A program made the position numbers and the translations under genes. Below are positions 15,263 through 23,835 of a DNA stretch of 64,000 nucleotides, piece by piece. Source of the stretch: Natronosalvus halobius (GTDB taxonomy: Archaea; Halobacteriota; Halobacteria; Halobacteriales; Natrialbaceae); NCBI RefSeq assembly GCF_024138145.1, contig NZ_CP099997.1, positions 3,410,001 to 3,474,000 of the forward strand. The letters are read 5' to 3'. Below the pieces are notes generated by a model. It did no database searches, was not told where the DNA came from, and saw only the letters and a list, made by a program, of their open reading frames with translations. Position 1 is the first letter of the stretch; every line of letters starts with the position of its first letter.

Positions 15263-18200
15263 TCACTCATCGTCGTCGCCGTCGCCGCCGCCACCGCCGT
15301 CGGCCGCGGCCGGAAGGGCAAACGAGAATGTCGCACCCTCGCCCGGTTCGGAGTCGACCCAGATTGTGCCTCCGTGACGCTCCAGGACGCGCTGGCAGAT
15401 CGCCAGGCCGATCCCGGTGCCGGTGTCTTCCTCGCGTGAGTGAGCGCGGTTGAAGACGTCGAAGATTTGGTCCGTCTCCTGGGGATCGATGCCAATGCCC
15501 TCGTCTCGCACCGAGATGACCCAGTCCGATTCGTCGCACTCGGCCGAGATGTGCACGCGCGGTGGGGCGTCGCCGGCGTAGGTGAGCGCGTTGGCAATCA
15601 GGTTCTGAAAGACCTGTCTGAGTTGACTACCATCGGCCCGGACCCGCGGCATCGGATCGGCGGTGATCACCGCGTCGGTCTCCGCGACTCGCACCTCGAG
15701 GTTGGCGAGCGCCTCCTCGAGAGCCTCGCCGGCGTCGACCGGTTCGAGCGGGGCTCCCTGGGTGTCGATCCGCGAGTACTGGAGCAAGCCGTCGATCATC
15801 TCGCGCATTCGTTCGGCACCATCGACGGCGAATTCCAGGAATTCCTCGCCGTCCTCGTCGAGGTCGTCACCGTATCGGCGCTCGATCAGTTGCAGGTAAC
15901 TCGAGACCATTCGCAGGGGCTCCTGGAGGTCGTGGCTGGCGGCGTAGGCGAACTGCTCGAGGCGTTCGTTCGAGTCCTCGAGGCGGTCGATCGTTCTCTC
16001 GAGTTCCGTCCGGTACTCGGTGCGCTCGATCGTTTCCGCGAGAATGTTGGCGACGCTCTGGACGAAGTTCACGTCCTCGTCGGTGAACGATCGGTGGTCG
16101 GTGTCGTGGACGCCGAGGATGCCCCACGGATCGTCGGCAGAGCCGATGATGGTGCTGATGCCACTGGAGACGTCGTGTTCGGTCAGCAGGTCGGGCCCCC
16201 GGAATCGGGTCTCTGACTCGAGGTCGTCGACCACGACGGGTTCCTCCGAGACGAGCGTGTACCCGGCCTGGGAGTTGTCGGTCGCGGAGACTGCTGCCGT
16301 GCCGACGATTCCCGCCTGCCAGCCGACACCCTGTCGGAGTCGCAACTCGTCGGCGACGGAATCGAGATCCAGGACCTTGCTGTAGTCGGCCTCGAGCGCG
16401 TCGGCGACCTGCCGTGTCGCCTCGTGCATGAGGTCGTCGATGTCGTTCGTCTCGATGGCGAACTGCCCCAGGTCGGCGATGACCGCCTGCTGGACGGCGC
16501 GGCGTTGCAGTCGATTTCGCGATCGGACGCGTTCGGTGATGTCCGCGAGGTAGACCGACTGGCCGGTCTCGGAGGGATAGACCGTTACCTGGAGCCAGGC
16601 GTCGGCTGGCTCGTAGTACGCTTCGCACTCGACCGTGGTCCTGGTTCGCTTCGCCTCGCGGGCCGCGTCGGAACACGCGGTTGCCTCGAGCTCGGGGAGG
16701 GCGTCCCAGATCGGCGTGCCGAGCAGTTCCGGCCCCGAGACGTCAACCAGGTCTGCGAACGCCTCGTTGGCGTAGATGACGTGCCAGTCGGTGTCGACCG
16801 CGTAGAAGGCGTCGTCGATCCGCTCGAACAGGTCGTCGAGTTCGGTTCGTAAGTCGTCGCGCTGTCGCTCGATGCGTTCGGCCTGTACCTTCAGCTGCGT
16901 GATGTCCGTTACCGCGGCGACGACGTGGCGAACGGTACCGTCGTCTCGCGTGACGGGCGCGGCGTTGATCGAGAGCCACCGGGGCTGGCCCTCGGCGTCT
17001 TCGATCCAGATCTCCGTGCCCGTCACCGCCTCGCCGGTTTCGAGCGCCCGGCTGATCGGCCGGTCCTCGAGTGGGATGTACTCGCCGGTCGCATCGTACA
17101 TGTCCCGCTGACCGGCGCTGTAGGCTTCCATCGTATCCACCGATCGGTCGAAGATCTCCGCCAGCCGGTCGTTCGCCCGCATGGTCGTCCCGTCTGGATT
17201 CGCGACCATGATCCCGACCGGACTCGTCTCCAGGACCCGGTTTATCAGATCGCGCTCGTGTTGGAGTTGCTGTTCGTGCTCGCGCCGATCGGTCATGTCG
17301 CGAGTGACTTTGAGGAACCCCCGGTGGGTACCGTCGCCGTCGAAGATCGCCGTGATGGTGACGTTGGCCCAGAACGTCGTGCCGTCGCACCTGACGCGCC
17401 ATCCCTCGTCCTCGACCGACCCCCGCTTGAGGGCAGTAGCGAGGTTTCGTTCGGGGACGCGCTCGGCTCTGTCGTCGGCCGTGTAGAACCTCGAGAAGTG
17501 CTCGCCGACGATCTCCTCGCGGTCGTAGCCCTTGATCTTCGAGGCACCCTCGTTCCAGGAGACGACGCGGCCCTCGGGATCGAGTCGGAAGATAGCGTAC
17601 TCCTCAACGGCGTCGACCAGTGAGGCAAACTCGGCCTCGCTCTCGAGGAGGGCGCCCTCCGAGCGCTTCTGTTCGGTGATGTCGGAGTAGAGTTCGACCC
17701 GACCGCCGGCGTACTGGCCCGTCTCGATCGGCTTGCTCCAGTGTTCGAGCCAGCGACCGGTCCGCTCTTCGTCTTCGGTGACGCGACACTCGAAGCGCTC
17801 GACGGTGTCGTTGTCCTCGTAGCTCGCGAGGACGCGTTCTGCGAACGTCTCGGAGTCGGCGACCCGCTGGCTGACGTCGCCGACGATGTTCCGTTTGTCG
17901 TGACCGACGAGTTCCGCTCGCGAGAGTCCGAAGTACTCCTCGATCGTTTCGTCGGCCCACGCGACGGTGAACTCGTCGTCCAGGACGATGACGCCGATCT
18001 CGGCGTCGTCCAGGACGCTCGTGATCGACCGGTAGGTCTCTCGGGCGGATTCGGCGCGTTCGCGGTGGCGTTCGCGTTCGGAGACGTCCCGCGCGACGCC
18101 GATCGTTCCGGCGAACGCGCCGTCTTCGATTAGCACCGTCATTCGGACGTCGCAGGGAACCGCGCCGCCGCCGGCAGTCCGGATCGAAAATTCCATCGTC

Positions 18201-18487
18201 GACGCGTCGTCGGTTCCCTCGTCGAGTTGTCTCCTGATTTCTCGTTTCCCCCGAGCGACGTCCTCGGCCTCGAGGAGCACCGAGATGTGCTCACCGACGA
18301 GTTCCTCACGGGCGAATCCCGTGGTCTCGACGATCGCTTCGTTGACGGCCTCGAAGCGGCCGTCGGCGTCGAGCTGGTAGAGCCCGTCGTCGACCGTGTC
18401 GACGAGCGTCCGGTATCGGTCCCGTGCCACGTCGTCGGCTACTCCCTCCCAGAAGGTCGTTCGTGTGCCTATCGACCGGTCGCTCAT
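15263..18487 (-). CDS. Multi-PAS/GAF sensor histidine kinase
   Basis: A 1074-residue soluble sensor kinase without transmembrane segments. By eye there are five PAS domains (about 22-140, 150-265, 275-395, 400-530 and 540-655), a GAF domain (~665-820), and a coiled linker. The HisKA dimerisation helix follows, with the phospho-accepting histidine in AYAASHDLQEPLRMV (~845). The HATPase domain has the N box NLIANALTYAGD, a G1 box (VRDEGIGIDP) and a G2 box (GTGIGLAICQRV). The C-terminus ends in a Gly/Asp run. Start at 18487. No response regulator is adjacent, so it is an orphan, perhaps working with the downstream HalOD1 protein. The stimuli cannot be inferred. Confidence 0.92.
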   Translation of the reverse strand: MSDRSIGTRTTFWEGVADDVARDRYRTLVDTVDDGLYQLDADGRFEAVNEAIVETTGFAREELVGEHISVLLEAEDVARGKREIRRQLDEGTDDASTMEFSIRTAGGGAVPCDVRMTVLIEDGAFAGTIGVARDVSERERHRERAESARETYRSITSVLDDAEIGVIVLDDEFTVAWADETIEEYFGLSRAELVGHDKRNIVGDVSQRVADSETFAERVLASYEDNDTVERFECRVTEDEERTGRWLEHWSKPIETGQYAGGRVELYSDITEQKRSEGALLESEAEFASLVDAVEEYAIFRLDPEGRVVSWNEGASKIKGYDREEIVGEHFSRFYTADDRAERVPERNLATALKRGSVEDEGWRVRCDGTTFWANVTITAIFDGDGTHRGFLKVTRDMTDRREHEQQLQHERDLINRVLETSPVGIMVANPDGTTMRANDRLAEIFDRSVDTMEAYSAGQRDMYDATGEYIPLEDRPISRALETGEAVTGTEIWIEDAEGQPRWLSINAAPVTRDDGTVRHVVAAVTDITQLKVQAERIERQRDDLRTELDDLFERIDDAFYAVDTDWHVIYANEAFADLVDVSGPELLGTPIWDALPELEATACSDAAREAKRTRTTVECEAYYEPADAWLQVTVYPSETGQSVYLADITERVRSRNRLQRRAVQQAVIADLGQFAIETNDIDDLMHEATRQVADALEADYSKVLDLDSVADELRLRQGVGWQAGIVGTAAVSATDNSQAGYTLVSEEPVVVDDLESETRFRGPDLLTEHDVSSGISTIIGSADDPWGILGVHDTDHRSFTDEDVNFVQSVANILAETIERTEYRTELERTIDRLEDSNERLEQFAYAASHDLQEPLRMVSSYLQLIERRYGDDLDEDGEEFLEFAVDGAERMREMIDGLLQYSRIDTQGAPLEPVDAGEALEEALANLEVRVAETDAVITADPMPRVRADGSQLRQVFQNLIANALTYAGDAPPRVHISAECDESDWVISVRDEGIGIDPQETDQIFDVFNRAHSREEDTGTGIGLAICQRVLERHGGTIWVDSEPGEGATFSFALPAAADGGGGGDGDDDE

Positions 18488-18595
18488 ACGTCGTAATGAA
18501 CGCTCGATGGGATAAAATCTCTGGCATGCTCCCCCATGAAGGCAGCCTGTGGCGAACGAAATTCGAGCGTCGAGAGCGGGCGCGACGAACGACCG

Positions 18596-19462
18596 TCAGG
18601 CATCGAGAGCATCCTGGAGCACCGCTGTGATCTCGTCCGCGACGTCCTCGTTTACCGGCTCGAGCGGTCGGCGTGGGGGCCCGACTTCGAGGCCGCGGTA
18701 GGCGAGGACTGCCTTGATGCCGGGAACGCCGTAGCGAGCCGTAAGTGTCCGGTTGAGTTCCACGATGTCGGCGTTCAGGTCGCGCGCGGCGTCGTCGTCG
18801 TTCCGATGGGTCTCGAAGATCTCGCTCGCCAGATCGGGAACGGCGTTCGCGACCGCCAGCACCCCGCCGTCGGCGCCGGCGTCGAGCGCGTGGGCGTAGA
18901 CGCTCCCGTGGCCGACGAGGACCGAGAAGTCGGCGTCGGCGGTGAACCGGACGAGGCGCTGGATCGACTCGAGGCTCCCGCTCGAGTCCTTGATTCCGGC
19001 GATATTCTCGTGGGTCGCGAGCGACTCGACGAGCCGCGGCGAGAGCGGATAGTCGGTGAATTTCGGAACGCTGTAGAGGTAGATGGGAATCGGCGATTCC
19101 TCGGCCAGGTCGCGGTAGTAGCGCCCGAGCGCGGCGTCGTCGCTGCCGTAGTACGACGGCGTCACGACGAGAGCAGCGTCGGCACCCGCCGTGGCTGCGT
19201 CCTCGGTCGCCTCGAGCGTCGGTTCGTATCCCTCGTGGCCGGTGCCCGCCAGGACGGGTTTCTCGGTCGCGCCGGCCACCGTTTCGACGACCTGCGTTCG
19301 TTCGTCGGCGGTCAACAGCGGCGCCTCACCCGTCGACCCACAGGGGACGAAGAAGTCGATGCCCGCGCTCGCGAACCAGTCCACGAGGGCCTCGAGGCGC
19401 TCGTGATCGACGCGTCCGTCGTCGGCGATCGGCGTTACCAGCGGCACGCCAGTTCCGTGCAT
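18596..19462 (-). CDS. kdgA: DapA-family class I aldolase, probably 2-keto-3-deoxygluconate aldolase
   Basis: A 288-residue TIM-barrel lyase of the dihydrodipicolinate synthase / N-acetylneuraminate lyase family. The N-terminal MHGTGVPLVTPIADDG and VPCGSTGEAPLLTADER are typical of haloarchaeal KDG/KDPG aldolases. The Schiff-base lysine is in AGIKDSSGS and the active-site tyrosine in YLYSVPKFTDYPL. It would cleave KDG or KDPG to pyruvate and glyceraldehyde (phosphate) in the semi-phosphorylative Entner-Doudoroff pathway. The ATG at 19462 matches the family start. Its specificity against DapA-like roles is inferred from resemblance, not proven. The gene is divergent from the AIR-synthase-like gene. 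Confidence 0.75.
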   Translation of the reverse strand: MHGTGVPLVTPIADDGRVDHERLEALVDWFASAGIDFFVPCGSTGEAPLLTADERTQVVETVAGATEKPVLAGTGHEGYEPTLEATEDAATAGADAALVVTPSYYGSDDAALGRYYRDLAEESPIPIYLYSVPKFTDYPLSPRLVESLATHENIAGIKDSSGSLESIQRLVRFTADADFSVLVGHGSVYAHALDAGADGGVLAVANAVPDLASEIFETHRNDDDAARDLNADIVELNRTLTARYGVPGIKAVLAYRGLEVGPPRRPLEPVNEDVADEITAVLQDALDA

Positions 19463-19705
19463 GGCGGTCGTTCGGTGGTGGCGGCTAATAGCTGTGGCCG
19501 TTCGAACGCCGACGACCATGCCGCAGTCGTCCACCTCGTCGAGCCTCGAGCGTGTCTCTGCGGTGTCGTTGGGACTCGAGTGCGTATTTTTCCTTACTAT
19601 TGAAATCATACCGAATAGATATAGGTAATATAGTAATCGATGGATCGAGAACCACTCGAACGAGCGATCAGCAGGCCTAAGCGCCCGCCTCGAGAACGCC
19701 CGACC

Positions 19706-20740
19706 GTGACCGACCCCTCGCGCGAACCCGCGCTCGGCAAGATCGACCGGACGGTGTTCGAGCGACAGATCGCGCCCCGGCTCGGCGCCGACCGCGACGA
19801 CGTCGTGCTCGGACCCACCCACGGCGTCGACTTCGGCGTGCTCGACGTCGGTGGTCGAGCCGTCGTGGTAGCGACCGATCCGGTGTCGATTCTTCCGGAT
19901 CTGGGCCTCGAGCGCGCCGCCAGGTTCGCCCTGGACATCGTGCTCACGGACGTTGCGGTCAGCGGAATCTCGCCGTCGCACCTCTCGATATCGTTCACCT
20001 TGCCCCCCGAAATGACCGACGAGCAGTTCGCGACCGTCTGGGAGGCGATCCACGAGGAGTGCGTCGACCTCGGAATCGCAATCACGGCGGGCCACACCGC
20101 CCGTTACGCCGGCATCTCCTACTCGTGGGTCGGCGGTGCGACGGTGCTCGGCGTCGGCGACCGCGAGGACGTCGTCCGCCCCGACGGCGCCCGTCCCGGC
20201 GACGCACTCTTGCTCACCACTGGGCCGGCCGTCGAGGCAGTCGCCCTCCTGAGCACCCTCTTCGGCGACCGGATCGACGTCTCCGAAGCCCTCCTCCAGG
20301 ATGCCCGGGACTGCCTCGACGATAGCTTCGCGGTTCGCGACGCGCTGGCTGCGGCGGCGAGCGCTCCGGTCCACGCGATGCACGACGTGACCGAGGGTGG
20401 CCTCGCGGGCGCACTCGTCGAGATGTCGGAGGGGTCGGGGACTCGTTTCGAGGTCGATCGGTCGGCGGTTCCGATCCGGCCGGCCGTCCGCGCTGTCTGT
20501 GACGCCCTCGAGATGGACCCCTGGCGGGCGACCAGCTGTGGCTCACTCGTGATCGCGGTCGATCCAGGGGACGTTTCGGCGGTGGTCGACGCGCTCGAGA
20601 GTCGTGGAACGACCGTCGCTGAAATCGGGCACGTCCAGGAGGCCGGCGTCGCTCCCGAAGCCCGCGTCGATGGCGCCGTGCTCGAGCACCCCGGCGTCGA
20701 CTCCTCGTGGGGAGCGTTCGAACGCCTCACAGGCGAGTAG
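19706..20740 (+). CDS. AIR-synthase-like (PurM/HypE superfamily) protein, paralogue 1
   Basis: A 344-residue ATP-binding enzyme-fold protein of the PurM/ThiL/SelD/HypE superfamily. Visible conserved blocks are [65 protein letters not shown] and MHDVTEGGLAGALVEM, the last being the superfamily's substrate/ATP site. It lacks the SelD Cys/Sec loop and HypE's C-terminal cysteine, so the substrate is unknown. The GTG at 19706 is preferred: the TATA element atagatatagg near 19615-19625 would start the transcript near 19646, beyond the ATG at 19640. It is paralogous to the protein at 21654-22751. Confidence 0.8.
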   Translation: MTDPSREPALGKIDRTVFERQIAPRLGADRDDVVLGPTHGVDFGVLDVGGRAVVVATDPVSILPDLGLERAARFALDIVLTDVAVSGISPSHLSISFTLPPEMTDEQFATVWEAIHEECVDLGIAITAGHTARYAGISYSWVGGATVLGVGDREDVVRPDGARPGDALLLTTGPAVEAVALLSTLFGDRIDVSEALLQDARDCLDDSFAVRDALAAAASAPVHAMHDVTEGGLAGALVEMSEGSGTRFEVDRSAVPIRPAVRAVCDALEMDPWRATSCGSLVIAVDPGDVSAVVDALESRGTTVAEIGHVQEAGVAPEARVDGAVLEHPGVDSSWGAFERLTGE

Positions 20741-21060
20741 ACTGCTCGAACCCGAATCTCGAAAATAGGTGGTGATTGCTCAGTACAGGGAAGGTGTAAT
20801 CGGAGAATCTGCCAATCTATCTTCAAATTTCCAAACCCGGTTTCTGAATACAGAAGGTGTATCTCACACGGCCCTCGTTAATTTCCACTCACCACATTTG
20901 AATGAGCTATCGTGTGGAGGAGCGACCTGAACGGCGGAGATCCTCACGAGGAGTGGTATCGACTCATCTCGAAACTCCGTGAGTACTTGAACGTTTTCGA
21001 TCTGAAACAGTTGTACGAACGGAAATTCTATCGATTCAAGGACTATCACTCGGATAATAA
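20741..21060. other. Non-coding or decayed stretch before the surface-protein fragment
   Basis: About 320 bp of comparatively AT-rich sequence, unlike its neighbours. No ORF shows family resemblance. A 105-codon frame from the GTG at 20912 contains an amphipathic stretch (LREYLNVFDLKQLYE) but breaks into low-quality sequence where the downstream fragment is better read in another frame. The base composition and broken frames suggest degraded foreign or surface-protein DNA. Confidence 0.4.
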
Positions 21061-21405
21061 AATACGGGAGGCACGTGCCGGTTCGTATGCCAAGGCGCAA
21101 TCGACGGTCCATGCGAAGGTGGCGGTAACGACGAGAAATCCGATTACGAGTGCGAAGCAAAAGAGGGCGGCGACGCTGGTAACGAGAGCAACGAAGCCGG
21201 CGGAGACAATGAAAACGGCAACAGCTTGAGCGCCGGGGACGACGACACTGGATCGAACAACGTCTCGAACGAAGTGAGCGAGGACGACGAGATGCCCGGC
21301 TTCACGGGCGGTGGCGGTCTCCTCGGCGCCGGGGCCGTCCTGGAGTGGCTGCGCCGGAAAGCTAGCGTCGATCAATCGACCGACGTGAACGAACCGGCTG
21401 AGTAA
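21061..21405 (+). pseudogene. Degenerate C-terminal fragment of a PGF-CTERM-like surface protein
   Basis: Reading the frame that ends at the TAA at 21403-21405 gives a Cys-containing segment (NTGGTCRFVCQGAIDG), then a Gly/Asn/Asp/Glu-rich linker, an acidic EDDE, and MPGFTGGGGLL followed by GAGAVLEWLRRK. The PGF-then-hydrophobic-then-basic order resembles the PGF-CTERM sorting signal of archaeosortase substrates. No in-frame start codon precedes the Cys-rich part; two stop codons lie immediately upstream (21055-21060). It therefore appears to be the leftover 3' end of a secreted, lipid-anchored glycoprotein gene. A further ~250 bp (21406-21653) holds only the spacer to the next gene. Confidence 0.55.
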
Positions 21406-21653
21406 CTTCGTTTGAACTGACCACTGGTACGTAGGACCTTGCGCTGTGTATTCAGCACGACTCATCGAACACTATCTGTACTTGATAGACATTCTGGCGT
21501 TTCGTTCATCGCTGTATTGGTCCGTTCCAGCCTGAATGCGACATCAGCGAGTCCATACGCGATAGGTAGCGCTCGAATCTCATTTTTCGACGTGATCTGG
21601 CTGCGAACTCGAGCGAGCAACATCCATTTGTACAACCGACGAATACCACACGT

Positions 21654-22751
21654 ATGGACGAACTCGGCAAGGCCGACCGGGAATTCTTCGATCAGTACCT
21701 CTACCCGAACCTGGGTGCCGAGCGCGAGGACGTGCGACTCGCACCGCAACACGGCGTCGACTTCGGCGTCGTCGATGTCGGCGGCACCGCCGTGGCGATG
21801 GCGACCGATCCCGTCTTCCTCATGCCCTCGCTGGGCTTCGAGCGGGCGGCGTGGTTCGCCTTCCACATCCTCTTCAGCGACGTGGCCGTCTCGGGGCTCG
21901 AGCCCGCGTACCTGAGCGTCGACTTCAATCTCCCGCCGGAGATCACCGACGAGCAGTTCGAGACCGTCTGGGAGACGTTCGACCGGGAGGCGCGCGACCT
22001 GGGCGTCTCGGTCGTCACGGGCCACACTGCTCGCTACGCCGGGTGCAACTACCCGATGGTCGGGGGCGCGACCGTCGTCGCCGTCGGGGACCACGACGAA
22101 CTGATTCGCCCTGACGGCGCTCGACCGGGCGACCACGTCCTGGTGACGAAGGGGCCGGCCATCGAGACGACCGGCTTGCTGGCAATTCAGTACGAGTCCC
22201 TGCTCGCAGAGCGGATGGACCCCGACGCGCTCGAGGCCGCGAAAGACCGCTACTACGACATGAGCCCCATCCAGGAGGCGATGCTCGCGGCAGAGGTCGG
22301 TGGCGACGCCGTCACAGCAATGCACGACGCGACCGAGGGTGGCGTCTACGGCGGCCTGTTCGAGATGGCCCGGTCGGCGGGCGTCGGGATGCGGATCGAC
22401 CGCGACCGCGTGCCGATCATGCCCGGCGTCCGCGAGACCTGCGAAGCCGTCGGCGTCGACCCCTGGATTTCGATCAGCGAAGGGACGCTGCTCGCGACGG
22501 TCGCTCCGGATGGTGTCGACGACGTGCTCGAGGCGCTCGAAGTCGAGGGAATCCCGGCGGCGGTCGTCGGCGAGGTCACGGACGGCGAGGGTGTGGTCGT
22601 CGACGGCGAGACGATCGACCACCCCGGGACGGACCCGTTCTGGGGAACCTTCGAACGATTGGCCGGGGAAGCCTCGAGCGGGGACGAATCGAGAGAACGA
22701 GGCGAGAACGGATCGGGAGACGGGGACGCGAACGGAGGCGACGACCGATGA
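21654..22751 (+). CDS. AIR-synthase-like (PurM/HypE superfamily) protein, paralogue 2
   Basis: A 365-residue paralogue of the protein at 19706-20740, with the same blocks: [65 protein letters not shown] and [17 protein letters not shown]. The C-terminus is extended by a Gly/Asp/Glu/Arg-rich low-complexity tail. It overlaps thiD by 4 bp (ATGA), so the two are cotranscribed and translationally coupled. This is consistent with, but does not prove, a role in thiamine or purine-related metabolism; ThiL (thiamine-phosphate kinase) is in the same superfamily. It is not a canonical ThiL or SelD by motif. Confidence 0.82.
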   Translation: MDELGKADREFFDQYLYPNLGAEREDVRLAPQHGVDFGVVDVGGTAVAMATDPVFLMPSLGFERAAWFAFHILFSDVAVSGLEPAYLSVDFNLPPEITDEQFETVWETFDREARDLGVSVVTGHTARYAGCNYPMVGGATVVAVGDHDELIRPDGARPGDHVLVTKGPAIETTGLLAIQYESLLAERMDPDALEAAKDRYYDMSPIQEAMLAAEVGGDAVTAMHDATEGGVYGGLFEMARSAGVGMRIDRDRVPIMPGVRETCEAVGVDPWISISEGTLLATVAPDGVDDVLEALEVEGIPAAVVGEVTDGEGVVVDGETIDHPGTDPFWGTFERLAGEASSGDESRERGENGSGDGDANGGDDR

Positions 22752-23551
22752 TCGCCCCTTCGCCCGAGACGTTGCCCGTCGCCCTCACTATCGCGGGCAG
22801 CGACTCTGGCGGCGGCGCCGGCATCCAGGCCGACCTGAAGACGATGGCCGCTCACGGCGTCTTCGGCACGAGCGCGATCACCGCCGTCACCGCCCAACAT
22901 ACCCGCGGTGTCGAGTCGAGTTACGTCCTCCCGCTCGAGGAGATCGACGCCCAGATTTGGGCGGTGCTGGACGACTTCGACGTTCGCGCGGTGAAGACAG
23001 GAATGCTCGCGACCGCCGACGTCGTCGACCTGGTGACCGAGCACGCGAGCGACCTCGAGGCGCCACTCGTCGTGGATCCGGTGATGGTCGCCACCTCGGG
23101 CGACCGGTTGCTCGACGCGGATGCGGAGTCCGCTTACCGAGAGCTGTTCGCCCAGGCGACGCTCGTCACGCCTAACGCCGACGAGGCGAGCGTGTTGACG
23201 GGGATCGATGTCGATAGTCACGACGCAGCGCGTGAAGCCGGACGGGCGCTCCTCGAGACTGGCACCGACGCCGTACTGGTGAAGGGTGGCCACGTCCCCG
23301 GTGAGACGGTTCGGGACCTCCTCTGTACCGACGACGGGATCACGGCGATCGACCACCCGCGAATCGACACGGAGGCGACCCATGGCTCGGGGTGTACGCT
23401 CTCTGCCGCAATCGCGTCGAACCTGGCTCGGGGCGAGAGCCTCGAGGTGGCCGTCCAGGACGGGATCGAATTCGTCGAGGCTGCGCTGACTAGCTACGCC
23501 GACGTGGGTCGCGGAGCGGGCGCGGTGAATCCGACTGCGTTACTCGAGTGA
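22748..23551 (+). CDS. thiD: Hydroxymethylpyrimidine / phosphomethylpyrimidine kinase
   Basis: A 267-residue ribokinase-fold enzyme that phosphorylates HMP and HMP-P for thiamine pyrophosphate synthesis. Hallmarks are [21 protein letters not shown] near the N-terminus, [15 protein letters not shown] (~105-120), [14 protein letters not shown] (~140-155), VKGGH and the closing [13 protein letters not shown] containing the catalytic-loop Gly and Cys. Standalone ThiD length; unlike many archaeal ThiDs there is no fused ThiN domain. The ATG overlaps the stop of the upstream AIR-synthase-like gene. Confidence 0.92.
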   Translation: MIAPSPETLPVALTIAGSDSGGGAGIQADLKTMAAHGVFGTSAITAVTAQHTRGVESSYVLPLEEIDAQIWAVLDDFDVRAVKTGMLATADVVDLVTEHASDLEAPLVVDPVMVATSGDRLLDADAESAYRELFAQATLVTPNADEASVLTGIDVDSHDAAREAGRALLETGTDAVLVKGGHVPGETVRDLLCTDDGITAIDHPRIDTEATHGSGCTLSAAIASNLARGESLEVAVQDGIEFVEAALTSYADVGRGAGAVNPTALLE

Positions 23552-23597
23552 GTCCTGAAGGTGACGTGGTCGAGGAGATTGAACTGGGGGAATGGGT

Positions 23598-23652
23598 GGG
23601 GGGGGGGGGCGACGCCCGACGTTCAACGTCCAACGTTCAACGTCCAACGTCC
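23598..23652. repeat. G12 homopolymer and 7-bp (ACGTYCA) repeat
   Basis: A run of 12 G residues at 23598-23609 is followed by five tandem copies of a 7-bp ACGTTCA / ACGTCCA unit (about 23619-23652). They occupy the spacer 23552-23835 after thiD. A likely TATA element (gtttgtttaacc near 23739) precedes the PQQ-repeat gene. Homopolymer G tracts of this length are slippage-prone. Confidence 0.75.
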
Positions 23653-23835
23653 GATAGACGGTTCTCGTCGTCGAGTCACGTCGAGTGTTCGGGCTGACTG
23701 CCGCCAGCGTGTGTCGTACCAAATCACCGGCGATCGTTTGTTTAACCAGTCATTAGATTAGCTTGAACAGTTGCTCACTACACAACTGTAGGATAGTACG
23801 TCGATAGTAATGAGATGATTCGACCGTTCGACGGT

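Noticed and set aside
20912-21229. 105-codon ORF that could be a transposase fragment
   Set aside because: No recognisable DDE or other catalytic motif; composition changes mid-frame, and the better coding frame downstream is different. Described instead as decayed DNA.
21654-22751. Selenophosphate synthetase (SelD)
   Set aside because: No Cys/Sec N-terminal loop or GGK motif of SelD; better described as an uncharacterised AIR-synthase-like protein.
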